From the NCBI GenBank assembly GCA_027064085.1, contig JAMOQH010000054.1, forward strand, positions 1 through 15,826: a stretch of 15,826 nucleotides of DNA, written 5' to 3'. Position 1 is the first letter of the stretch. Each line of letters starts with the position of its first letter. The DNA comes from a bacterium (GTDB lineage Bacteria; UBP6; JAFGXH01). The notes beneath the pieces were generated by a model. The model was not told the origin of the DNA. It did no database searches and saw nothing but the letters and a program-made list of their open reading frames with translations. The position numbers and the translations under genes are program-made. This document shows positions 5,995 through 13,543 of this stretch, piece after piece.

Positions 5995-7882
5995 ATTGTC
6001 TTAATTTTATTTTCTCTTGAGTCACAGATTCAACAAAACTCTTATTTACTATTTCATTTAATTGATAATTTGGTACTAATCCTTTAATAGCTTCTCTTAA
6101 TAATTGTGAATCATTTCTTTTAATAATATCTTTTAAATTAAATAAAAACTTAACTAATAACTGATATTCTAGAGTTTCTGGTTTATCAATGTAAATTTTC
6201 TTATTATCTGTTGTTCCTAAAGAATCACCCATTAATAACTCTTCATATAATTTCTCTCCTGGTCTTAAGCCTATAATTTCAATATCTATATCTTCATTTG
6301 GTTTAAATCCTGATAAACGAATAAGATCTAATGCTAAATCATAAATTTTTACAGGTTTACCCATATCTAATACAAATATTTCTCCACCCATTGCATAAGC
6401 ACCTGATTGTAAAACTAACTGTGATGCTTCTGGTATTGTCATAAAATATCTAATTACTTCTTTATGAGTTACTGTTACAGGACCACCTTTTTCTATTTGT
6501 TTTTTAAATAGTGGTACTACTGAACCATTAGAACCTAATACATTACCAAACCGAACTCCAGTAAATTTTGTTTTTGATTTTTCATTAATAGATTGAACAA
6601 TCATTTCGCAAATTCTTTTAGAAGCTCCCATAACATTTGTTGGATTAACAGCTTTATCAGTAGAAATTAAAACAAAACGTTCAGTTCCAACTTTATCTGC
6701 TGCAGTAGCAACATTTAATGTCCCAAAGCAATTATTCAATATTGCTTCTCTTGGAGTAGTCTCCATTAAAGGTACATGTTTATGAGCAGCTGCATGGAAA
6801 ACAGCTTGAGGTCTATATTTTTTAAATATATATTCAACATTTTCTTTATCTCTTACACTACCTATTAATGTAACAATATCAAATTCATCTTTATAATTAT
6901 CTTTTAATTCATTTTGAATGTTATAAGCATTATTTTCATAAATATCAAAAATGATTAATTTTTTGGGTTTGAATCTTGCAATTTGTCTACAAAGTTCTGA
7001 ACCAATAGATCCTCCACCACCAGTAACAAGAACAACTTTATCATTAAGATATGAACTAATACCACTGTTATCAAGTTTTACTGGATTTCTTCCAAGCAAA
7101 TCTTCAATTTCAACATCTCTGATTTCATTCATAGATACTTGCCCATCAATAATTTCATGAATACCTGGTGCTGTTTTAACTTTACAATTACAACGAGAAC
7201 ATTCTTTCATAATCTCTTTTTTTTCTTCATTAGAAGCACTTGGAATAGCAATAATAATCTCATCAACTTTATATCTATTAACAACACTATAAATATCAAA
7301 TTTATTCCCTAGAACTTTTGCTCCATTAATATAACTACCATTTTTGGAATCATCATCATCAATAAATCCTTTCAATAAACCATGAATTTGTGGTCTCTCA
7401 TGCATTTCTTTAGCAATCATTCCTGCTGTTGATCCAGCACCAATAATTAGTACATTTTTATAATAATCTTGTTTTGTTAAGCTTCTTTTATTTTTTACTC
7501 TTCTAAATATACGATAACTAAAACGCGTAGTACTTATACCAGCCATCTCTATCATAAAAGTTATAATTAAACTCGCTAAAGAAATTACATTCCCTTGAAT
7601 TAATAAATAAATTTCTCCAGCCATAGTCGCCAATACTACAGCAGACACTATTCGCATTAATTCTTCTATTGAGGCATAAGACCACATACTATCATATAGT
7701 GAGAAAAAATAATAAACTCCAATTTTAAGTCCTGTATAAATAATTGCATTACTTAAGTAAAATGATAATTGCATTCTCGGAATAACAAAGTCATGAGTCA
7801 AAGCCATAGCCATAATAATAGCTAAATTAACAATAATTATATCTAGAATAAACAAAGTTAATCTTTTTTTTTGTTTAGACAT
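5993..7882 (-). CDS. capD: Membrane-bound UDP-sugar 4,6-dehydratase/epimerase (CapD/EpsC/WbpM class)
   Basis: Polysaccharide biosynthesis enzyme of 629 residues that typically converts UDP-GlcNAc to a 4-keto-6-deoxy sugar at the membrane. Four N-terminal helices lie within residues 7-120, then a CoA-binding-like Rossmann domain (GAGSTAG, 148-154) and a catalytic extended-SDR domain with NAD motif TGGGGSIG (287-294). The STDKAVNP segment starts at 407, and MGASK (418-422) replaces the usual YxxxK, as is normal for this subfamily. The ATG is preceded by AAAGGAGGG. It is the first gene after the promoter at 7953-7981 and leads the capsule block. A C4 aminotransferase usually acts on its product, and the EpsN-like gene downstream that could have done this is destroyed. 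Confidence 0.95.
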   Translation of the reverse strand: MSKQKKRLTLFILDIIIVNLAIIMAMALTHDFVIPRMQLSFYLSNAIIYTGLKIGVYYFFSLYDSMWSYASIEELMRIVSAVVLATMAGEIYLLIQGNVISLASLIITFMIEMAGISTTRFSYRIFRRVKNKRSLTKQDYYKNVLIIGAGSTAGMIAKEMHERPQIHGLLKGFIDDDDSKNGSYINGAKVLGNKFDIYSVVNRYKVDEIIIAIPSASNEEKKEIMKECSRCNCKVKTAPGIHEIIDGQVSMNEIRDVEIEDLLGRNPVKLDNSGISSYLNDKVVLVTGGGGSIGSELCRQIARFKPKKLIIFDIYENNAYNIQNELKDNYKDEFDIVTLIGSVRDKENVEYIFKKYRPQAVFHAAAHKHVPLMETTPREAILNNCFGTLNVATAADKVGTERFVLISTDKAVNPTNVMGASKRICEMIVQSINEKSKTKFTGVRFGNVLGSNGSVVPLFKKQIEKGGPVTVTHKEVIRYFMTIPEASQLVLQSGAYAMGGEIFVLDMGKPVKIYDLALDLIRLSGFKPNEDIDIEIIGLRPGEKLYEELLMGDSLGTTDNKKIYIDKPETLEYQLLVKFLFNLKDIIKRNDSQLLREAIKGLVPNYQLNEIVNKSFVESVTQEKIKLRQ

Positions 7883-7952
7883 CTTACCCTCCTTTTCTGC
7901 GTATATTAAAAATATTTATTTTCACAACAATAAGGTTGCGTGTACATCGTTA

Positions 7953-7981
7953 ATCATACACCCAAAACCCTTAATTTTCAA
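7953..7981 (-). promoter_or_regulatory. Promoter of the capsule operon
   Basis: Minus strand: -35 TTGAAA (7976-7981), 17-bp spacer, -10 TATGAT (7953-7958), about 70 nt before the capD start. The spacer contains GGGTTTTG just upstream of the -10, as in the GGDEF promoter. Downstream, GTGTA and TACAC plus GGTT and AACC give the leader some fold-back potential. Confidence 0.65.
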
Positions 7982-8029
7982 GTTATTTTGTATAATAAAC
8001 ATAACATTTACAAAGTAAGTATTATGTAA

Positions 8030-8679
8030 CTAAAAAGTAATATTTTCTCATACACATCATATTGATTTCTACCTTTACGTTTTGCATTATAAAGACCTAA
8101 ATCAGCAATATATATCATATCTTTAACCTCTGATATCATATGATATTTTGTATTCATAACACCAACACTTAATGTAATTTGAATTCCCTTATCTTCATCT
8201 TCTATATATATTTTATTGTTTCTAACAGCGTTAATAATTTTTTCAGCCATTTTTTTGCTTCACTATCTTTATCATAATACTTTCCCCAAAGCTGATCATA
8301 AAAAGATTCCAAAGCTTTTGATTGCTCTACAATTTTTTTATTACTTAATTCAAGCATTCTATTTTTCTCTTCTATTTCTTTATATCTTTTATGTCGTTCT
8401 TTAACTTGATGTTGAATTTCTAATGAAAGAGCTAGTTGATCTAATTCTTCTTCTTTTATTTTATGCATTAAATCATTAAACGCATTTTTAATGTCACCTA
8501 TGTTATAATATGAAATTCCTCTTTAAAAATAACTTTCAATTAATGCTCTATAATGATTAATTTTTTTCACCAAATCTGATCATATCACCACATAATTCAA
8601 TTATTTTTTCATAATCAGATTCATATCTATATTGATCTATTTTATTTTTAAAATCATTTGCATTAAAAATACTTATCAT
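8030..8679 (-). pseudogene. Decayed paralogue of the TPR-GGDEF gene
   Basis: Near-identical at the DNA level to pieces of the gene at 918-2477, in the same orientation. It begins at ATG 8679 behind AGGGA, then has an extra A that shifts the frame and a CAA-to-TAA stop (YFQRG to YF*RG). It has lost 624 bp, joined at atgcattaaatca (a 13-bp repeat present twice in the intact gene), and about 285 bp, joined at gcttca. The second deletion removes the FDID and GGDEF catalytic motifs. One further base is lost near the end. The two longest open pieces (8202-8468, 8030-8250) are only coiled-coil and C-terminal scraps, so it cannot be a cyclase. Confidence 0.93.
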
Positions 8680-8719
8680 TCCCTAAATATTTAGAAATCA
8701 TAAATATATCAATTCCAAA

Positions 8720-8755
8720 ATAATACCTTGAAGTTTAATAACTTCAAGGTATTAT
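8720..8755 (-). terminator. Strong intrinsic terminator of the SLH operon
   Basis: Perfect 16-bp stem ATAATACCTTGAAGTT / AACTTCAAGGTATTAT with a 4-nt loop, starting 7 nt after the SLH gene's stop, followed on the minus strand by TTTT. The outer A-T pairs mean it could also work for plus-strand transcripts. Confidence 0.9.
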
Positions 8756-8761
8756 ATAATG

Positions 8762-10549
8762 TTATTCTAAAGTTTCTGCAGCAGCTTCAATAGCTCCAAA
8801 GCCCCAATTTTCTTCAGTTACATCAATAAATTTATTTTTAAGCACTGTATTAGTTTCTCTTCCAATAAATTGATTAATCATTATAGCAAATTCACTTCTA
8901 GTAGTTGGTTTATTTGGTCTAAATGTACCATCACCAAATCTAACACTAATTCCTGCATTATACATACGTCTAATATAATATCTAGCCCAATGATCAGAAA
9001 TATCAAACATACCCACTTCAGTTATTGGTACCATTATACTATTAACAGTCCAATAATTTGATAGAATTGCTGCAACTTCACCATTAGTAACAGGTTTATT
9101 AGGTTTAAAAGTGCCATCTGGATAACCATTAATTAATTTATGTTTAGTAGCAGCTTGTACTTCTTCATAATACCATTCTCCTACCTTTACATCACTAAAT
9201 AATGCTTCGCCAGGATCAGTTATATCTATCTCTAATATTCTAGTTAAAATAGCAACAACTTCCGCTCTTGTAACTGGTGCATTAGGTCTAAATGTACCAT
9301 CTGGGTATCCCTCTAAATACGCTCCACTAAAATATACTAAAGCTCCTTCAATATCTGGAGAATCAACTACAGATAATTGATCTGGTCCTCCACTACCTAA
9401 TGGTGTAACATTATCATCAATAAGAATGAAATCTTTTGAAATTTCAATTAATACCATTCCAGTATCTTCATTTCCATCTTTATCAGCTATAACATATCTA
9501 AAGATACCTCTACCTTTAAAATTATTTTTTGGTGTAAAAGTAATTACATTACCATTTATTGATACTGTACCATTATTAGTTTTACCTAAACCAACAAATC
9601 TTTCAGCATCTCTATCATTTGCTAATAATTCTTCAACAGTAACTTCAACAGGTATATTTATTCCAGTCACTAATTTATCATTTACTGCTTTCGGACCATT
9701 TTGAGCTGTTGGAGGCATATATCCTCCACCGCCTCCGCCACCTGGATTTGGTGGTGTTGGTGTTGTATCAATTTCTTTTAACAAACTAAAACCTTTAACA
9801 ACATCAGCAATTTCTCTTGTTGTATAATTTGCTTCTCCACTATTTAAATAATCATTTAACATTGAATTTAAACTATTTTCTAATTTAGTATCTAAATCAT
9901 CAAAAGTCTTTCCGCCACGATCAGCAGCTAAATCAATATACTCTAATATAGTATACTCATGAAATGTGCCCCCAACATTTGTTGTAATTTTTGTCGAATT
10001 TTTATATTCATCTGCAAAACTAAAATATAATTTTTTCCCATTTTCATCAAAAGTCATGATTTTTTTATCTTGCATTAATACACCTATATAGTACATATAT
10101 GTTGCAAATCTTGAACCTTCCTCAGCAGAAAAATCATATCCTGATTCAAAAGTATTACCTAAATTATCAATAAGATATTGATAATTGTCTTTTAAATCAT
10201 CTAAAGCAGTAATAAGTTCATCTAAATCTGTAATTGATTGTGGATCCGCTGTATCTAAAAGAGTGTCAATTACCTCTTTTGTTATATCAGATGTAATACC
10301 ATTATTATTAAATATTCCTTCTAACTCTAGATTACTATCCCTAAGTTCCTCAATAGCACCTTTTACAGAACCTTTATAATCATAATAATCTTTAAGTAAA
10401 TCTCTTAAATCTTTTGCATCATCTAATGATATCCCTAAACTTGCTACAACACTAAAAGGTGTATAAGTTCCTTGAGCAAAAGTAACTGGTGTAATAATCA
10501 TTGACATTATAATTACTAATGCAATGAATAAACTTAAATATTTTTTCAT
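8762..10549 (-). CDS. Secreted S-layer homology (SLH) protein with cadherin-like domain
   Basis: Predicted exported cell-wall protein of 595 residues. A signal peptide covers residues 1-25 (cut near TFA|Q), a mostly helical unknown domain about 30-260, a Pro/Gly linker 262-280 (seven consecutive Gly), a cadherin/tandem-type beta domain 286-372 (LLANDRDAE, ITFTPKNNF, FRYVIADKDG), and three SLH motifs at about 400-440, 450-498 and 513-562. The TRAE-type residues read TRAE, TNGE and TRSE. The tail after 570 (FIDVTEENWGFGAIEAAAE) looks like the first half of a fourth SLH motif. SLH domains anchor proteins non-covalently to pyruvylated wall polymers. A GTG at 10561 is part of the GTGAGG ribosome site, so the ATG at 10549 is chosen. 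Last gene of a three-gene operon. Confidence 0.92.
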   Translation of the reverse strand: MKKYLSLFIALVIIMSMIITPVTFAQGTYTPFSVVASLGISLDDAKDLRDLLKDYYDYKGSVKGAIEELRDSNLELEGIFNNNGITSDITKEVIDTLLDTADPQSITDLDELITALDDLKDNYQYLIDNLGNTFESGYDFSAEEGSRFATYMYYIGVLMQDKKIMTFDENGKKLYFSFADEYKNSTKITTNVGGTFHEYTILEYIDLAADRGGKTFDDLDTKLENSLNSMLNDYLNSGEANYTTREIADVVKGFSLLKEIDTTPTPPNPGGGGGGGYMPPTAQNGPKAVNDKLVTGINIPVEVTVEELLANDRDAERFVGLGKTNNGTVSINGNVITFTPKNNFKGRGIFRYVIADKDGNEDTGMVLIEISKDFILIDDNVTPLGSGGPDQLSVVDSPDIEGALVYFSGAYLEGYPDGTFRPNAPVTRAEVVAILTRILEIDITDPGEALFSDVKVGEWYYEEVQAATKHKLINGYPDGTFKPNKPVTNGEVAAILSNYWTVNSIMVPITEVGMFDISDHWARYYIRRMYNAGISVRFGDGTFRPNKPTTRSEFAIMINQFIGRETNTVLKNKFIDVTEENWGFGAIEAAAETLE

Positions 10550-10570
10550 ATTATTCCTCACTTTCTTTAT

Positions 10571-12007
10571 CTATTTCTCCGTCAATATAATGTCATATAA
10601 TTTCTTAACCATTTTAGCTACTTCACCACGTTTAATCTCCCGTTTCGGTGTAAGTGTACCATCTGCATTACCATTAATAATGCCAAGATTTGTAGCCATA
10701 ATAATTGAATCTTTATACATTTCTGATACTTTATCAAAATCAGAATAATTATCCTGATATATAAGAGTTTCTTCATCAATTTCAACTTCTAATATTTCTA
10801 AAGTGTTAGCAATCATTTTAATGATTTCTTCTCGTGATGGATATTTGTCAGGATTAAATTCATAATCAGATGGTACTATACCAATTGCTTTTGCTTGTAA
10901 TAAATATGATGTATACCATTCATCTTGATATTCTTCATCTAAATCAACACCTTCTGTAATGGTTTTTCCTTTATCGCTTACTATAGTTGCCACTAAAAAT
11001 TTAATAATTTCACTTTCTTTAATAAGTCCATCAGGTTCAAAAGTGGTTTCTGAACGACCATTAAGAATTTCTCTCTTTGCAAAGAAATCAACATAATCTT
11101 TTGACCAATGGTTCTTTGTATCGTCAAAATCAATTTCTAATATTTTTTCTTCAATTTTTTCAAAAATCAAACCTTTATTTTTTCGCCTATCCATTACGGA
11201 TAATCCTGATAATGGTGTCTCATCACCCTGAATTAAGAATAATTGATCAATATTTATAATAACAATACCTTCATCCTCACCAATGTCATTTACTACAGTA
11301 TAGTAAAATACACCTCTACCAATATGATCCTTATCCGGTGTAAAAGTTATTTGATTACCTTTTACTTCTATCGTTCCATTTATAGACTTACCAACAGATA
11401 AAAAGATTTCTGCATTTTTATCATTAGCCATAAGTTTATCAGCTGTAATTGTAATTGGTTCATTAACCATTGTATATAATATATCTTTATTAACTTTAGG
11501 TGCATTTGGATCTACAATTATAACAGGCGGAATAAAAGTTCCTCCTGAAGGCGCACTTCCACCATCGCCATTATTGTTATCATCATTACTACCACCTGAA
11601 TTTGTTCCTTTATATTTTTCATTAAGTTCATTAATTTTCCCTTTAGCAATTGTAACATCTGCCATTAATCCATAATCAATAAGTTTCATACGATCACTAT
11701 ATGACCAAGTTTTCAATGCTAAAATATTATCTTTTATTTTATTTGTACTAATATTTAAAGATTGTAATTTTTCTAAATCTTCATCTGGTAAATAACCTTC
11801 AAAATTATTAGCAAAATTAGTTAAATTAGTATCATTATCAAATACACCTCTAAGCATACTATCATAAAACATTTTCATTGTTCCATCCACATTTCTTGCT
11901 TTACTAAATAATATATCCATCTGGTCTAGATCAATTTGTTCTGCGTATACAGTATTAATACCCAATATTGAAATAATTATTAATAAAACTGTAATTATTT
12001 TTTTCAT
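10571..12007 (-). CDS. Secreted SLH-like protein with cadherin-like domain, paralogue of its neighbour
   Basis: A 478-residue exported protein built like the downstream SLH protein. Signal peptide 1-22 (VYA|E), helical domain 25-132, Asn/Asp/Gly/Ser linker 134-160, cadherin-like beta domain 166-253 (LMANDKNAE, ITFTPDKDH, FYYTVVND), then three SLH-type repeats at about 291-340, 355-402 and 422-470. The SLH binding tetrads are poor: KESE, SREE and KRGE instead of TRAE, so wall-polymer binding may be weak or altered. The parallel order of domains suggests duplication followed by divergence. The GGAGG ribosome site is formed by the last two sense codons of the upstream gene, with only 3 nt between its stop and this ATG, implying translational coupling. 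Confidence 0.9.
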   Translation of the reverse strand: MKKIITVLLIIISILGINTVYAEQIDLDQMDILFSKARNVDGTMKMFYDSMLRGVFDNDTNLTNFANNFEGYLPDEDLEKLQSLNISTNKIKDNILALKTWSYSDRMKLIDYGLMADVTIAKGKINELNEKYKGTNSGGSNDDNNNGDGGSAPSGGTFIPPVIIVDPNAPKVNKDILYTMVNEPITITADKLMANDKNAEIFLSVGKSINGTIEVKGNQITFTPDKDHIGRGVFYYTVVNDIGEDEGIVIINIDQLFLIQGDETPLSGLSVMDRRKNKGLIFEKIEEKILEIDFDDTKNHWSKDYVDFFAKREILNGRSETTFEPDGLIKESEIIKFLVATIVSDKGKTITEGVDLDEEYQDEWYTSYLLQAKAIGIVPSDYEFNPDKYPSREEIIKMIANTLEILEVEIDEETLIYQDNYSDFDKVSEMYKDSIIMATNLGIINGNADGTLTPKREIKRGEVAKMVKKLYDIILTEK

Positions 12008-12010
12008 ATA

Positions 12011-12628
12011 TTAACCTCCAATATATTCTTCAAATTTTGAAAGAATCCATTCTTGTTCTTCCTCTGTGAAATTTTCATAAAACATTTCTAAAGCTTCTGC
12101 TTTTTCTTCTGAAGTAAAGCCACCTTTAGATATTGTTAAGAGCCTCTTAATCTGTTCAGGTGATAACTTCTTAACAGCTAATGCCATAGCTTGTACTTTA
12201 TCTTTTGCTTTAGCATCATTCTTAGCCGCTTCTATTGTCTCATCATCTAGAGTTTTTTCTTCTGCTTTAGGCCCTTTTTCTTCTTCCGTAACTATATTTT
12301 TCTCTACTACTTCTTTTTCCTTTTCAGACTCTACTACATTCGCTACATTTTCATTTTCTACTATAGTTTCAAAATTATTATTGTTATTTTTATTGAAAGC
12401 ATATTCTTTTTCTTTTTTTAATTCTTCTAAAGAATCAACAAAAACAAATTCATTTTTACTTAAAGATTCCTTTTTAACTTCATTGTCTGTTTTAATCTTT
12501 TCATCACTTAATTCTTGATTTTGAAGTAAATCGTCCTTAGAAATTTCAAAATTTTCAATATACATATATATGCTTGTAAAAATTAAAAAAACTATAAGTA
12601 TGATAAAACCAAATATCTTTTTTTTCAT
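12011..12628 (-). CDS. Membrane-anchored acidic/charged protein, unknown function
   Basis: A 205-residue protein with one N-terminal transmembrane helix (about 5-24, IFGFIILIVFLIFTSIYMYI after MKKK) and no good signal-peptidase site, so probably a membrane anchor with the rest outside. Residues 30-140 are a low-complexity Glu/Lys/Asn-rich stalk with a poly-Asn run. Residues 140-203 form a compact predicted helical domain (KKLSPEQIKRLL, GFTSEEKAEALEMF, FTEEEQEWILSKF). First gene of the SLH operon, with ribosome site AGGTGG and the leader module upstream. Its partners suggest a role at the membrane-to-S-layer interface, but this is inference; I do not recognise the family. Confidence 0.8.
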   Translation of the reverse strand: MKKKIFGFIILIVFLIFTSIYMYIENFEISKDDLLQNQELSDEKIKTDNEVKKESLSKNEFVFVDSLEELKKEKEYAFNKNNNNNFETIVENENVANVVESEKEKEVVEKNIVTEEEKGPKAEEKTLDDETIEAAKNDAKAKDKVQAMALAVKKLSPEQIKRLLTISKGGFTSEEKAEALEMFYENFTEEEQEWILSKFEEYIGG

Positions 12629-12644
12629 TTAACCACCTATTTTT

Positions 12645-12668
12645 TTAGTTTGTAAGGCAATGTAAGGT
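12645..12668 (-). promoter_or_regulatory. Direct repeats in the SLH-operon leader (possible operator)
   Basis: Plus-strand TAAGGC (12653-12658) and TAAGGT (12663-12668), exactly 10 bp apart, with a weaker third TTAGTT at 12645. In gene sense they read CTTACA-N4-CTTACA. They match the TAAAGT triplet in the GGDEF leader in sequence and in distance from the -10 box. Confidence 0.4.
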
Positions 12669-12698
12669 GTACTAAAATATAAAGTCAGTACTTTCCTT

Positions 12699-12718
12699 TA
12701 TATGTTAACCTTCATATA
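12699..12718 (-). promoter_or_regulatory. 5'-terminal leader hairpin, copy 2
   Basis: In transcript sense, a perfect 6-bp stem TATATG / CATATA with loop AAGGTTAA, starting 6 nt after the -10 box. Compared with copy 1 (2555-2574), the fourth stem pair changes from G-U to A-U and the fifth from C-G to U-A, while the loop differs at one base. Confidence 0.5.
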
Positions 12719-12724
12719 CAATGA

Positions 12725-12753
12725 ATTATATCTCAAAAAACACACTATGAAAA
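12725..12753 (-). promoter_or_regulatory. Promoter of the SLH operon
   Basis: Minus strand: -35 TTTTCA (12748-12753), 17-bp spacer ending GTTTTTTGAGA, and a consensus -10 TATAAT (12725-12730). The layout is the same as the GGDEF promoter at 2581-2609. The leader to the ATG at 12628 is about 90 nt. Confidence 0.7.
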
Positions 12754-12763
12754 GCTTTTTTAC

Positions 12764-12803
12764 AAAAAACAAAAAACATCTTAAGATTGATCTTAAGATG
12801 TTT
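12764..12803 (-). terminator. Intrinsic terminator after the riboswitch-controlled vanZ-like gene
   Basis: Stem AAACATCTTAAGA / TCTTAAGATGTTT (13 bp, loop of 4) at 12774-12803, followed on the minus strand by TTTTTTGTTTTTT. It begins 20 nt after the vanZ-like stop and lies directly upstream of the SLH promoter. Confidence 0.9.
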
Positions 12804-12822
12804 AACTTTTATTATATCTAGT

Positions 12823-13308
12823 TTACGCTTCTTTTACTTCTTTTTTATTTTTTATAATTGTAATTATTAATCCAACAACTAATACTGCAACTAAAACACC
12901 CGAAGAATCAATCATTACATCTTTTACTTGAGGTCCACGACCAGGTACGAACATTTGATGAAATTCATCTAAAGCCGCTAATAATGTTCCAAATAAATAA
13001 CTTGCTCTAAACATTACTAATCCTGATAATTTAAATGAAAATGCAAATACGCTAGCACTACCAATTAAACCAAATAAAGTAAAATGAGCTAATTTTCTAA
13101 CAAAATGCATAGTTACATTTTCAAAACCTAAAGCTTTAAAAATATTTAATACATTTCCGCTTTGTAATTTAGATATGCTTGCTGGTTGTGATGAAAAATA
13201 AAATGCTGCTAGAATCAAACTAGTTACTAATAAAGCAGATGCTATTTTTAATTTATCTATTGGTTGTTTTTTATTATAAACTTGACTTCTAATATTTGTT
13301 ATTTCCAT
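12823..13308 (-). CDS. VanZ-like family membrane protein under c-di-GMP riboswitch
   Basis: A 161-residue multi-pass membrane protein with about four helices. VanZ-family signatures: FSSQ at the end of the first helix (38-41), RKLAHF (71-76), and the DEFHQ ... PGRGP ... KD segment (114-130) before the last helix. VanZ itself gives low-level teicoplanin resistance by an unknown route; most family members are uncharacterised, so no resistance role is claimed. The ribosome site GAGGGGG precedes the ATG. The gene has its own promoter, a c-di-GMP-I riboswitch and a terminator in the leader, so its expression should respond to c-di-GMP. It is a divergent paralogue of the protein encoded at 13540-13986 and carries a longer, polar N-terminus. 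Confidence 0.9.
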   Translation of the reverse strand: MEITNIRSQVYNKKQPIDKLKIASALLVTSLILAAFYFSSQPASISKLQSGNVLNIFKALGFENVTMHFVRKLAHFTLFGLIGSASVFAFSFKLSGLVMFRASYLFGTLLAALDEFHQMFVPGRGPQVKDVMIDSSGVLVAVLVVGLIITIIKNKKEVKEA

Positions 13309-13356
13309 GAGATCCCCCTCTAATATCTAAACGAGAACCCGAATTATTTTAGAATT

Positions 13357-13382
13357 AAAAAACGATAAGATTCCTCTTATCG
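13357..13382 (-). terminator. Riboswitch expression-platform terminator
   Basis: Stem CGATAAGA / TCTTATCG with loop GGAA followed by six T on the minus strand, between the c-di-GMP aptamer and the vanZ-like start. This is the arrangement of a transcription-attenuating riboswitch. Confidence 0.85.
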
Positions 13383-13403
13383 CCGATTTCTATAATCATA
13401 TAA

Positions 13404-13485
13404 TTCGGCAACTTGGCAATCGTAGAGTAAAACTCCTTAGATCCATAGCTTTGCGTCTCAAGATTTCTCTTGATTTGCTTTTATC
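13404..13485 (-). promoter_or_regulatory. Cyclic-di-GMP-I (GEMM) riboswitch aptamer
   Basis: On the minus strand the class I c-di-GMP aptamer is recognisable step by step. A 5' GCAAATC is followed by hairpin TCAAGA-GAAA-TCTTGA (13458-13473) with its GNRA tetraloop. Then come the conserved GACGCAAAGC (13448-13457) and a second arm beginning TATGGATCTAAGG, the tetraloop-receptor side. That arm closes through ACGATTGCC, and the aptamer ends with GTTGCC, whose TTGC pairs with the 5' GCAA as P1. A consensus promoter lies upstream and a terminator downstream. Whether c-di-GMP turns the gene on or off cannot be decided by eye. Confidence 0.93.
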
Positions 13486-13514
13486 GTTACATTTAATTTT
13501 TAATTACTATCTGT

Positions 13515-13543
13515 ATTATACAGTAATAAAAAACATTTGTCAA
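13515..13543 (-). promoter_or_regulatory. Consensus sigma-A promoter of the riboswitch transcript
   Basis: TTGACA (13538-13543), exactly 17 bp, TATAAT (13515-13520): a perfect consensus match. The -35 box overlaps the TGA stop of the upstream vanZ-like gene. Such a strong promoter suits control by attenuation downstream. Confidence 0.92.

Noticed and set aside
7883-7990. A third copy of the covarying leader hairpin ahead of capD
   Set aside because: The capsule leader has some fold-back potential and a similar promoter spacer, but the AAGGTTrA loop, the 6-nt offset and the downstream hexamer repeats are not there.
9426-9704. Plus-strand open frame of 92 codons inside the SLH gene
   Set aside because: It is the shadow of the cadherin-like coding region and lacks start signals.
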